Under the pieces are notes generated by a model that did not search any database, was not told the origin of the DNA, and saw nothing but the letters and a program-made list of their open reading frames with translations. The translations under genes and the position numbers were made by a program. This document shows, one piece after another, positions 30,976 to 38,465 of a stretch of DNA of 43,777 nucleotides. Within the stretch, counting starts at the first letter, position 1, and every line of letters starts with the position of its first letter. The stretch is from an uncultured Spirochaetales bacterium (GTDB taxonomy: Bacteria > Spirochaetota > Spirochaetia > Sphaerochaetales > Sphaerochaetaceae): the NCBI GenBank assembly GCA_949295125.1, contig CASFJV010000006.1, positions 1 through 43,777 on the forward strand. Direction: 5' to 3'.

Positions 30976-31979
30976 TTCATTCATCCGGCTGTGCCGCAAA
31001 GCTCAGTCCTAAGGATCTAGAGAAGGTGCTTAAGCAGATTCCCCTGATGGAGGATGATCATCTGATCGAAGGCTTTGAGCATAATGATGATGCCCTTGTG
31101 TATGACATTGGAGATGGCAGGGTCATTATTGAAACTGTGGATTTTTTCCCTCCAATGGTGGATGACCCCTATATTTTCGGCCAGATTGCGGCGGCAAACG
31201 CCCTTTCAGACATATATGCAATGGGGGCTGAGCCGAAGCTTGCAATGAATCTGATGTGTTTCCCCTCCTGTCTTGATCTTGATGTGATGAAGGAGATTCT
31301 TCTTGGCGGGCATGACAAGGTGAAGGAAGCCGGAGCTGTGATTGCAGGAGGCCACACCATAAGCGACAGGGAGCCTAAATATGGTCTTGCTGTAACAGGA
31401 TTTGCTAAAAAGGATTCCGTATGGCTCAACAGCGGACTATGCATTGGTGATGTGCTGGTCTTCACTAAGAAGATCGGGGTAGGGATTGTAAATACCGCAG
31501 CAAAAGTGGATGAGGCAGATAAGGAATCACTTGATGATGCGGTACTTTCAATGACAACGCTGAATAAAAGGGCAAGGGATTCTGCCAAGGGCCTTAATGT
31601 GCATGCAGCAACGGATGTGACCGGTTTTTCCATGCTCGGGCACCTGAGGGAAATGGCTGTTGCTTCTGGAAAATCCCTGAGAATAAGCTATTCAGGAATC
31701 GGCAAGATAAAAGGCGCAGAGGAGCTTGCACGTTTTGGCTTTATCCCTGAAGGGGCATACAACAACAGGGATTTCATCGCATATGATGTCCAGTTTTCTG
31801 GTGATATCAGGCGCGAAGAGGAGGATCTCCTTTTCGATCCTGAGACATCAGGAGGATTAATTCTCTCAATGAGCGAAGGAGATGCAGAAATATACCTTAA
31901 GAGGATGGAAGGGACTGCTGCAAGCATAATCGGAAGAGTCGAGGAGAGGAAAGATAAATCCGTATTTATAGAATCATAG
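30954..31979 (+). CDS. selD: Selenide, water dikinase
   Basis: SelD makes selenophosphate from selenide and ATP. The 341-residue protein has the expected start SLVHSSGCAAKLSPKDLEKV with the catalytic Cys13 (codon TGT, so not selenocysteine), followed by DDALVYDI, ANALSDIYAMGAEP, AGGHTISDREPKYGLAVTG and FDPETSGGLIL. The start at 30954 has GGGAGG at 7 nt. In this window there is no selA, selB or selC, and the neighbours are labile-selenium genes, so it fits the orphan SelD type that supplies selenium to a molybdenum hydroxylase instead of selenocysteine. Genes outside the window could change that. Confidence 0.95.
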   Translation: MVRLTSLVHSSGCAAKLSPKDLEKVLKQIPLMEDDHLIEGFEHNDDALVYDIGDGRVIIETVDFFPPMVDDPYIFGQIAAANALSDIYAMGAEPKLAMNLMCFPSCLDLDVMKEILLGGHDKVKEAGAVIAGGHTISDREPKYGLAVTGFAKKDSVWLNSGLCIGDVLVFTKKIGVGIVNTAAKVDEADKESLDDAVLSMTTLNKRARDSAKGLNVHAATDVTGFSMLGHLREMAVASGKSLRISYSGIGKIKGAEELARFGFIPEGAYNNRDFIAYDVQFSGDIRREEEDLLFDPETSGGLILSMSEGDAEIYLKRMEGTAASIIGRVEERKDKSVFIES

Positions 31980-31988
31980 CTGATCTGG

Positions 31989-31994
31989 TATTAT
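31989..31994 (+). promoter_or_regulatory. Possible internal promoter for the yczE-like gene
   Basis: TATTAT ends 7 nt before the ATG at 32002 and no ribosome site is present. It may give an additional leaderless transcript within the selD operon. A functional promoter is uncertain because no good -35 is seen. Confidence 0.35.
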
Positions 31995-32001
31995 TCTGGC
32001 G

Positions 32002-32700
32002 ATGAAAAAGGAATATTTCTTCAGGATGCTGTTTTACCTGTTGGGCCTGCTCTTCCTTGCTTTCGGCCTGACACTGAATACTGTTACAGGGCTGGGGGTA
32101 AGTGCGATAATCTCAGTCAGCCACACTGTATCTCTTATCCTTAATCTGCAGATAGGGGATACCACTTTCTTCCTCTATGCCCTTTTTGTGCTTGCTGAGA
32201 TCCTGATACATGTACATATCGCAGGAAAAAGGGGAAAAGCCGGGCTGCGGAAAGCCATTATCCTTGATATCCTGCAGCTTCCGCTGAGCCTTGCCTTTAC
32301 CAGGGTGATGAATGTCTTCCAGGCAATTTTGCCCATGCTTAGTGAGACAGAAGGTGTTTTCTCTACATTTCCAGCCCGTTTCATAATATTGCTGGTAGCC
32401 ATTGCATTCACAGGAATTGGAGCTGCAATGAGCCTTGACATGAAAATAGTTCCAAATCCTGGAGATGGCCTTGTCGGGGCATGTTCAGAGCTTTTCAGGA
32501 AGGAAGTAGGGCTGATGAAGAACATTATCGACCTGGTGAATATCACTCTATCGCTTTTCCTGAGTTTTATTTTCATAGGGTATCCTGAATCCGTCGGGAT
32601 AGGAACAATTGCCGCCGTAATAGGGGTTGGCAGGGTGATATCAGTCTTTAACAGGCATATGCTTGGCAGAATGCAGAAGCTTTCAGGGGTTAATCAATGA
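32002..32700 (+). CDS. YczE/YitT-like membrane protein
   Basis: This 232-residue protein has five or six hydrophobic helices. It starts MKKEYFFRMLFYLLGLLFLA and has LTLNTVTGLGVSAIISVSH and the polar loop MKIVPNPGDGLVGACSELF, which are typical of the YczE/DUF6198 family of integral membrane proteins. The biochemical role is unknown; related proteins occur near transporters and regulators. It follows selD by 22 bp and precedes the small lipoprotein, whose start overlaps its stop (ATGA). Participation in selenium or molybdopterin metabolism would be inferred from position only. Confidence 0.75.
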   Translation: MKKEYFFRMLFYLLGLLFLAFGLTLNTVTGLGVSAIISVSHTVSLILNLQIGDTTFFLYALFVLAEILIHVHIAGKRGKAGLRKAIILDILQLPLSLAFTRVMNVFQAILPMLSETEGVFSTFPARFIILLVAIAFTGIGAAMSLDMKIVPNPGDGLVGACSELFRKEVGLMKNIIDLVNITLSLFLSFIFIGYPESVGIGTIAAVIGVGRVISVFNRHMLGRMQKLSGVNQ

Positions 32701-32813
32701 AATGGCTTATTATCGTGATGCTTGCTCTCATGATGCTTGCTTCATCCTGCAATAAGAATGGCAGGGTCATTGGAGGAGCTGAAGGCGCAACAGGGATTTA
32801 CATTGGCTCTTGA
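32697..32813 (+). CDS. 38-residue lipoprotein with a Gly-rich tail
   Basis: The short gene starts on the ATGA that ends the yczE-like gene. It encodes a lysine, a hydrophobic stretch LIIVMLALMMLASSC with a good lipobox (Cys18), then NKNGRVIGGAEGATGIYIGS and a stop. After lipid attachment only 21 residues would remain. The tail resembles the IGGADGPTxIF motif found at the N-terminus of sodium-pumping decarboxylase beta subunits, but there is no room for such a protein. I cannot name a family. The lipobox, the overlap and the conserved-looking tail argue that it is real. Confidence 0.6.
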   Translation: MKWLIIVMLALMMLASSCNKNGRVIGGAEGATGIYIGS

Positions 32814-32817
32814 GGCA

Positions 32818-32832
32818 GCATGAAGTTCATGC
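32818..32832. promoter_or_regulatory. 15-bp palindrome upstream of ygeW
   Basis: GCATGAAGTTCATGC is a perfect 7-bp inverted repeat with a one-base centre. It lies 5 bp after the small lipoprotein stop and 44 bp upstream of the ygeW -35. It could be an operator for ygeW. Confidence 0.4.
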
Positions 32833-32843
32833 CTGATGCTTTT

Positions 32844-32873
32844 GCAACAAAATGCAACAAAATACAACAATTT
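32844..32873 (+). repeat. Three tandem 10-bp repeats before the ygeW promoter
   Basis: GCAACAAAAT is repeated exactly twice and then a third time as ACAACAATTT, without spacers. The array ends 2 bp before the -35 box of ygeW, so each unit falls on the same DNA face. An activator or repressor binding site is plausible. Confidence 0.5.
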
Positions 32874-32875
32874 CC

Positions 32876-32904
32876 TTGCTAACTTCATTTTTACATGGTA
32901 TGCT
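32876..32904 (+). promoter_or_regulatory. Promoter of ygeW
   Basis: TTGCTA (32876-32881), a 17-bp spacer and TATGCT (32899-32904) preceded by TGG (extended -10) lie 27 nt before the ygeW start codon. A leader with AGGAGG follows. Confidence 0.55.
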
Positions 32905-32931
32905 CAAATTAGTAATTTCTAGGAGGACTTG

Positions 32932-34134
32932 ATGTCTAAGAACAGAAGGGAAATCGAAGCTTTGATCAGTGAGCTCTCATCTTTAAAAACAGAGGGCATG
33001 TATCTTGATGATTTCTTCCACACATGGAAGAAGAGTGATGATGAAATCGATGCAGTTTTTAAGGTTGCAGAGATCTTAAGAGGACTGAGGGAGAATAATA
33101 TCTCAGCCAAGGTATTCGATTCCGGTCTTGGAATCAGCATTTTCCGCGATAACAGCACCAGAACACGTTTTTCTTTTGCATCCGCATGCAATATGCTTGG
33201 ACTTGAGGTGCAGGATCTTGATGAGAAACTGTCACAGATTGCACATGGAGAGACTGTAAGGGAGACAGCCAACATGGTTTCCTTCATGGCTGATGTTATC
33301 GGTATCCGTGACGATATGTATATCGGAAAAGGACACACATACATGAAGACAGTTTCTGAGGCTGTCCAGGAAGGATACAGGGACGGCGTTCTTGAGCAGA
33401 GGCCGACACTTGTAAACCTCCAGTGCGATATCGATCACCCGACACAGGCTATGGCAGACATGCTTCATGTCATCAACCATTTCGGCGGAGTGGAGAACCT
33501 GAAAGGCAAGAAGATTGCCATGACATGGGCATATTCACCTTCATATGGAAAGCCGCTTTCTGTGCCTCAGGGCATCATCGGCCTCTTCACGAGATTCGGA
33601 ATGGATGTTGTGCTTGCTCATCCTGAGGGATACGATGTGATGGGCGATGTTGAGGATGTCGCAAGGGAGAATGCAAAGAAGAGCGGAGGCTCATATAAGA
33701 AAGTTTCCAGCATGGAAGAAGCATTCAAGGATGCAGATATCGTATATCCGAAGTCATGGGCTCCTTTTGCTGTAATGGAAGAGAGGACAAAGCTCGTTGA
33801 AGAGGGCAGGTTCGATGATCTTAAGGATCTTGAGAAGAGATGCCTTGAGAATAATGCAAAGTTCAAGAACTGGACATGCTCCGAAGAGCTTATGAAGACT
33901 ACAAAGGATGGAAAGGCCCTTTACATGCACTGCCTGCCGGCAGATATTACAGGCGTAAGCTGCAAGGAAGGAGAGGTTGATGCATCTGTATTTGACCGCT
34001 ACCTTGTGCCTCTTTATAAGGAAGCTTCCTATAAGCCATATATCATCGCAGCCATGATCTTCCTCTCAAAGTTCAAGGATCCGTCAATCAAGCTCAAAGA
34101 GCTTCTTGACAGGGGAGAAAAGAGAGTTTTCTGA
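32932..34134 (+). CDS. ygeW: Knotted carbamoyltransferase YgeW
   Basis: This 400-residue protein belongs to the aspartate/ornithine carbamoyltransferase superfamily. The carbamoyl-phosphate site appears as FRDNSTRTRFSFASACNML at about residues 70-88, with DIDHPTQAMADMLH for the second substrate region and the late MHCLPADI. The length and the order match YgeW, found in E. coli in the same purine/molybdenum hydroxylase gene set as yqeB and yqeC; its true substrate is not established. The ATG at 32932 has AGGAGG 5 nt upstream. It has its own promoter and a strong terminator. Confidence 0.92.
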   Translation: MSKNRREIEALISELSSLKTEGMYLDDFFHTWKKSDDEIDAVFKVAEILRGLRENNISAKVFDSGLGISIFRDNSTRTRFSFASACNMLGLEVQDLDEKLSQIAHGETVRETANMVSFMADVIGIRDDMYIGKGHTYMKTVSEAVQEGYRDGVLEQRPTLVNLQCDIDHPTQAMADMLHVINHFGGVENLKGKKIAMTWAYSPSYGKPLSVPQGIIGLFTRFGMDVVLAHPEGYDVMGDVEDVARENAKKSGGSYKKVSSMEEAFKDADIVYPKSWAPFAVMEERTKLVEEGRFDDLKDLEKRCLENNAKFKNWTCSEELMKTTKDGKALYMHCLPADITGVSCKEGEVDASVFDRYLVPLYKEASYKPYIIAAMIFLSKFKDPSIKLKELLDRGEKRVF

Positions 34135-34175
34135 TCATACAGCTGATCCTGCTCTCAGGCAGGAATGAAAAACAG

Positions 34176-34218
34176 AACCGTTGCCACTTCAAGACTATGT
34201 CCGGCAACGGTTTTTTTT
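34176..34218 (+). terminator. Strong terminator after ygeW, probably bidirectional
   Basis: A 10-bp perfect stem (AACCGTTGCC with GGCAACGGTT) with a 17-nt loop is followed by a run of T. On the minus strand the same stem is followed by CTGTTTTTC, so it may also serve the convergent DUF3089 gene. Confidence 0.9.
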
Positions 34219-34232
34219 CTCGGTTTCCCTGT

Positions 34233-35210
34233 TCAGGAATTTTCATCCATCCAAGAATCTATCCTGTCACCCACATTCTCCTCTAGATTCCTGAAGAAGA
34301 ACTGGTAGTCATAGAGATGGTAAACCCCATCCGGAAAAAGATCTGAGCTGTAATCCTTGCTGTCAACATCAGTGACTTTCAGCGTACCCCTTTCTGGATC
34401 GAGATATGCTCCTGAAAGGTTTGGTACCTCCTTTACTATGGATCCAGAGTAGTCTGTGAAGCATGCTCCCTTGTTCAAAGCCTTATCTGCTTTCACGCTG
34501 TCTGTTCTCCAGTTCAATGGGTTTATCCCAAGCGTTTCTGTTCCTCTTGCGATGATTATTGAATCTTCGGTCTCAACGGATTCTGAGTTGAAGGAGATAA
34601 TTGATCCTGTATCATATTCGCCTTTAGCCATCCTCAGGTGAGGATATGCATCAAGATCTTCCTTTGTAACCTTCCAGCCTATGCAGAATGCAGCAATGAG
34701 GGAGTCCTGGAGAGCTGGCTCATCAAAAAGATCCTCAAGCAGCAACAGGACCATCTGTGCTCCCTGCGAAAAACCTGCAAGGATAAATGGCCTTCCTCCG
34801 TTGATGTGCTCCATGTAATATATGAAGGCATCCTTTACATCAGAGTAGGCTGTATCAAGATATTCACCTTCTTCTGCTTTCCTTTCCTGATAGACTGGAA
34901 ATGTCATCTGGCGGTAGAAAGGAGCATACATTTCTGTCCTTTCATCATATATTCCCCTTTCCATGTTCAAAGCACCGATGAAACTGCTTTTTGCCTGCTC
35001 ATCATCCATAGACATATTGAGGTTGCCTTCTTCTCCCATGTCCACTGTCGGGCAGATGAGGAAGAGATCGGCATCCTTATCTTTCCCTTCGGCAAAATAT
35101 GCCCAGCTTGCAGGATCTGAATAATCCGGCGATTTTCCTGCACTCTGGCAGGAGATGATCAGAAATGACAGCACAGCAAGCGCTGTTATCCGTATTAGTC
35201 TCTTTTTCAT
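34233..35210 (-). CDS. DUF3089 lipoprotein, alpha/beta-hydrolase-like
   Basis: The protein of about 325 residues has a lipoprotein signal (ALAVLSFLIISCQSAG). It has the DUF3089 core DPASWAYFAEGKDKDADLFLICPTVD and a nucleophile elbow PFILAGFSQGAQMV, followed by FCIGWKVTKEDLDAYPHL. DUF3089 proteins look like serine alpha/beta-hydrolases of unknown substrate and are probably attached to a membrane at the periplasmic side. The start at 35210 has GGGGG upstream. It lies 64 bp after the S41 peptidase on the same strand and may belong to that exported-protein group. Confidence 0.85.
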   Translation of the reverse strand: MKKRLIRITALAVLSFLIISCQSAGKSPDYSDPASWAYFAEGKDKDADLFLICPTVDMGEEGNLNMSMDDEQAKSSFIGALNMERGIYDERTEMYAPFYRQMTFPVYQERKAEEGEYLDTAYSDVKDAFIYYMEHINGGRPFILAGFSQGAQMVLLLLEDLFDEPALQDSLIAAFCIGWKVTKEDLDAYPHLRMAKGEYDTGSIISFNSESVETEDSIIIARGTETLGINPLNWRTDSVKADKALNKGACFTDYSGSIVKEVPNLSGAYLDPERGTLKVTDVDSKDYSSDLFPDGVYHLYDYQFFFRNLEENVGDRIDSWMDENS

Positions 35211-35274
35211 GGTAGCCCCCAATACATTCAGAGCATATTGCTTTGCTTAAGTATTTTCCAGAGTCAGCATGAAT

Positions 35275-36663
35275 TTAAATTAAATTCCTGATATAGCTGA
35301 AAGCCGCCTGAAGCCTGCCATCATTTCCCTTTTCGAACTCATCTGAATTAAACGGTACCATTTCATCCGGATCTATTCCCGTTCTTTCATATACTGTGCC
35401 ATCCTTATATGCGTTATGCATGCTTGAAGCGGAAAGCGATAGGTATGGCACTGCTTCAAATGTTCCTGAATTGTCCATATCTGTAGAGTCTGTGATATAA
35501 CCGGTTGCTCCTACTGTGGTATTTCCGATTATCCTGATGCTGCGCCCTTTTTCCTGCAATGCCTTCATTATCATTAAAGTTAACTCAGAAAATGATGCTG
35601 AGCTGCTGTTCACAAGAACGGCTATAGGAACATCATCATTCATGGCAATGCCATCTTTATCAGGAAGGAAGCGTATTGGAACCCATGATGTGTAGTCAAG
35701 ACGGCTGTCTCCTATTTTTGCCCTGGTAAGTGAATATATGAATGGTTCATCATCCAGTCTTCCCCAGAGCAGGGGAATATCATCCTCCACGCCACCTCCA
35801 TTTCCCCTGAGATCGATAATCAGTCCCTTTGTGCCATCCTCAGCAATCCAGGATTTGAATGTGCTGAGTATCTTTTCCAGCCTTTTTCCAAGCAGCTGGA
35901 TTTCACTCTCATCCTCCGTTGCAAGGAAATCCTGGTAAACTGAGAAAATGGAGTTGCTGAATCCGAAATAGACTATGCCATCTCCTGTTTTTCCAAGCAT
36001 GACATTCAAATTGTCCAGAAAGACTGTCAGGTGATGAGAGAGGGCAATGTACTCTTCAAAGTATTCTCCTGCCTTGGTCTCAAGGCTCTCAGATTCAGAT
36101 GATTCCAGATACATGTCCCTGTATCCGCCTCCTTCAAGAACCGGAAGGGAGAATGTGTAGTACATGATTGTCCCGATATTCTCTCTGAGGTAGTCAGATT
36201 TTCCATACCTATCATCCTCGTATAGGGCATAGAACTCATCATAGTACAGGAAACAATTCAGGATTTCTTCCTCACTGTACCCAAGCTTTTCAAGCTGCTT
36301 ATTTATTCCTGCATTGAACCAGAATCTTAGGTATTGGCCATCGCTTATATCAAGGCTGTAGTGCATGTCATCAAGGCCCTTCAGTATTTCATAGAATAAT
36401 CTTCCGCCTGCTTCACTTGTTGAAGAATTTATCTCTCCAAGTTTCTCGAACTGTGGAAAGTATTCTTTATATATGCTGTCCCATTCAGATCCGGGAGAAT
36501 CAAGGAACCAGAATGTATAGTTATCATTCATGCCATGCCAGAATGCGTTGAAGACAGATGCCCATGCATTATCCACAATATAGTCCTGTGGTGGAATTCT
36601 TTGACCTATCTCGCAAGAACTGAAAAGTATGAGGGTAAGTATTATGATAAGGATCTTTCTCAT
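35275..36663 (-). CDS. S41-family peptidase, lipoprotein
   Basis: This 462-residue protein has the lipobox signal LIIILTLILFSSCEIGQ, then a helical N-terminal domain and an S41 (tail-specific protease-like) core. The core has EDGTKGLIIDLRGNGGGVED and the nucleophile region AVLVNSSSASFSELTLMIM, with a later TTVGATGYITDST. No PDZ domain is obvious. Members cleave C-termini or act as surface hydrolases. The ATG overlaps the stop of the beta-barrel gene (ATGA), so both are co-translated. The target is unknown. Confidence 0.85.
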   Translation of the reverse strand: MRKILIIILTLILFSSCEIGQRIPPQDYIVDNAWASVFNAFWHGMNDNYTFWFLDSPGSEWDSIYKEYFPQFEKLGEINSSTSEAGGRLFYEILKGLDDMHYSLDISDGQYLRFWFNAGINKQLEKLGYSEEEILNCFLYYDEFYALYEDDRYGKSDYLRENIGTIMYYTFSLPVLEGGGYRDMYLESSESESLETKAGEYFEEYIALSHHLTVFLDNLNVMLGKTGDGIVYFGFSNSIFSVYQDFLATEDESEIQLLGKRLEKILSTFKSWIAEDGTKGLIIDLRGNGGGVEDDIPLLWGRLDDEPFIYSLTRAKIGDSRLDYTSWVPIRFLPDKDGIAMNDDVPIAVLVNSSSASFSELTLMIMKALQEKGRSIRIIGNTTVGATGYITDSTDMDNSGTFEAVPYLSLSASSMHNAYKDGTVYERTGIDPDEMVPFNSDEFEKGNDGRLQAAFSYIRNLI

Positions 36664-37349
36664 GAGTTTCCTCCGAAAGAATATAGCATGCCAAGGGAGA
36701 ATGCGGCACTCATGCAGTAGCGGAAACTCTGATTCTCCTGATACTTCCTTTCTATTGGCGTAAGGGAGAAATCCCCTCTTGATTCAAAAAATATGCTGAT
36801 ATTCCTGGCAATCTCATAAAGAGCTGAAACCTTTACGGAAAGGCCAGCTTCAAAAAGGTTGTCAGAATTGTCTATCTCCTTAAGGCTGAAGTAAGTAAGG
36901 TTCCAATCCGGATAGCTTGTGCTTTTCAGGATAAATCCACCTTCTGCCTTGTAAACCAGCAGGCCAAGATAGCCTCCAAGTCCGAGGGAGAAAGAGAACC
37001 TATCCACCTTCCATGATTTCTGAGCTATCAACGGTATTTCAAGGTATGCATTATGCTCATGGACGTCTATGACCATTTCCCCATCATACGTGTGCACATA
37101 TCTGTAGCTTCTTTCTGCAAGCCTTATTCCTGTCTCAATTGCGAATCCTCCATCAAAACAGTACAGAAGGGGAACAGAGACACTATAGCCATGGTAGGCA
37201 TCATAGCTTGTGTCTTTTCTGTATCCCGTTGAGGCTTTCACTCCACTCAGGAGATAGCCGGCATCAAAGCCTATCTGCCATTGAGAAGCAAAAAGCAGAT
37301 GAGGCAAAACTGACAATACTAAAATGGCGAATACAACTTTCCTGATCAT
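36660..37349 (-). CDS. Outer-membrane beta-barrel-like protein
   Basis: From the ATG at 37349 the protein has a signal peptide (VVFAILVLSVLPHLLFASQ). It is followed by about eight amphipathic strands with alternating aromatic residues, such as WQIGFDAGYLLSGVKAST, SFSLGLGGYLGLLVYKAEG and the final FRYCMSAAFSLGMLYSFGG. This is the picture of a small outer-membrane barrel, which supports a diderm envelope. It has no ribosome site; a TATAAT ends 10 nt before the start. It heads the operon with the S41 peptidase. Confidence 0.75.
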   Translation of the reverse strand: MIRKVVFAILVLSVLPHLLFASQWQIGFDAGYLLSGVKASTGYRKDTSYDAYHGYSVSVPLLYCFDGGFAIETGIRLAERSYRYVHTYDGEMVIDVHEHNAYLEIPLIAQKSWKVDRFSFSLGLGGYLGLLVYKAEGGFILKSTSYPDWNLTYFSLKEIDNSDNLFEAGLSVKVSALYEIARNISIFFESRGDFSLTPIERKYQENQSFRYCMSAAFSLGMLYSFGGNS

Positions 37350-37359
37350 TTTGGGGATG

Positions 37360-37365
37360 ATTATA
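37360..37365 (-). promoter_or_regulatory. -10 element of the beta-barrel/S41 operon
   Basis: A perfect TATAAT ends 10 nt before the ATG at 37349, leaving an expected leader of only about three nt and no ribosome site. Confidence 0.5.
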
Positions 37366-37412
37366 GTCCAAAGGAATCCTTTTTTCATCCTTTTAACGGT
37401 GCCAGTCAATTA

Positions 37413-37435
37413 AAAATGCCGGGCTTACCCGGCAG
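37413..37435 (-). terminator. Terminator of the ABC importer operon
   Basis: A 7-bp perfect stem (TGCCGGG with CCCGGCA) with a 4-nt loop is followed by TTTTTAATT on the minus strand, 10 nt after the stop of the binding-protein gene. Confidence 0.9.
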
Positions 37436-37445
37436 AGGCTATGCT

Positions 37446-38465
37446 TTATCTCATGGCCAGGCTTTCAGCCTCACTTTCTGAGAGATCATAGCAGTAGAAC
37501 AGGCTGTAAAACTCCTTGAGCTCTGCTTCAAGGTCTATATCACTGTAGAGATCAGGATATAAAAGGGAGCCGAGCCAGTATATTCCGATGATCCTGTTTA
37601 CGCTTGGTGGGCTGTCTATGAAGGAGTAGGGGGATGTAGGGATAAGGTAAACACTGCCTTCCCTCACGGCTCTTAATGTGCCCCAGGTCCTGTCGCTCAT
37701 GACGCGCTCATATGCATTCTTATCTGAGAGAAGGATCACATCAGGATCCCAGATTATCAGCTCTTCAAGTGACACAGTGCCGCTGCTTTCAGAGAAAGAT
37801 GACGGAACAACATTTTCAGCCCCTATCTTTTCAATCACCTCGCCATGGAAAGATCCTGATTCAACTGCAACAAGTGCATCCGGGCTTGATGAATAGTAAA
37901 CACTGACTGGATCTGAGATCTTCTCTTTCTTCTCTTCTGCTGTTTTCAGGGCGCGCTCTGCATACTCAGCCCTTTTATTGCATTCATCTTCCTTTCCAAG
38001 CAGCCTGCCAAGCTTGCGGTAGGCATCTGCAGTGTTGTCCAGATAGCATTCAATGAATATGACAGGAATATTAAGGCTCCTTGTAAGCTCATCAAGATCG
38101 CTTTTCGTGGATGTTGCATCTCCCTTTATTTCTCCCATATCGATTACTGCATCGGGATCTGACAGTATTACTTCTTCCTTATTGAGATTTGCCTTCCTTC
38201 CATAGAACGTTCCAAATACCGCAAGCTCATTCATGGCAGGATCAAGGTATTTCTCTGCTGATGAGCTTACTGCGGCTGAAAGCCCGACCAGGTTATCTTT
38301 GGCAACTGAGTAGATTATCATCTGTGCAAGAGAGCCGGATGGGGCAATACGCTCTATGGGCTTATCAAATTCAAACGTGCGTCCCAGGTCATCTGTGAAT
38401 GTCCAGCTATATGCAGGACTTATGGCCATGGCTATTGAGAGAAGCAGCAATATGGCTTTCTTCAT
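37446..38465 (-). CDS. ABC importer periplasmic binding protein (FepB/BtuF type)
   Basis: The 339-residue protein has a signal peptide cleaved after SPAYS, without lipobox. It is a class III binding protein: the first lobe starts TFTDDLGRTFEFDKPIERI, and the second lobe includes SLEELIIWDPDVILLSDKN. These proteins bind ferric siderophores, haem, cobalamin or metal ions for the FecCD-type permease. The ligand is unknown. It is the last gene of the operon and overlaps the methyltransferase by 4 nt (ATGA), with GGAGG upstream. Confidence 0.9.
   Translation of the reverse strand: MKKAILLLLSIAMAISPAYSWTFTDDLGRTFEFDKPIERIAPSGSLAQMIIYSVAKDNLVGLSAAVSSSAEKYLDPAMNELAVFGTFYGRKANLNKEEVILSDPDAVIDMGEIKGDATSTKSDLDELTRSLNIPVIFIECYLDNTADAYRKLGRLLGKEDECNKRAEYAERALKTAEEKKEKISDPVSVYYSSSPDALVAVESGSFHGEVIEKIGAENVVPSSFSESSGTVSLEELIIWDPDVILLSDKNAYERVMSDRTWGTLRAVREGSVYLIPTSPYSFIDSPPSVNRIIGIYWLGSLLYPDLYSDIDLEAELKEFYSLFYCYDLSESEAESLAMR

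Noticed and set aside
30954-31000. Selenocysteine in SelD
   Set aside because: The catalytic position is encoded by TGT (Cys); no in-frame TGA is present.
31169-31633. 154-codon frame antisense to selD
   Set aside because: Composition reflects selD codon usage; no motif or ribosome site. The same holds for the 154-codon frame at 14340-14804.
32697-32813. Fragment of a sodium-pumping decarboxylase beta subunit
   Set aside because: Only a short motif is similar; the frame has its own lipoprotein signal and a stop directly after the motif, and no decarboxylase sequence follows.
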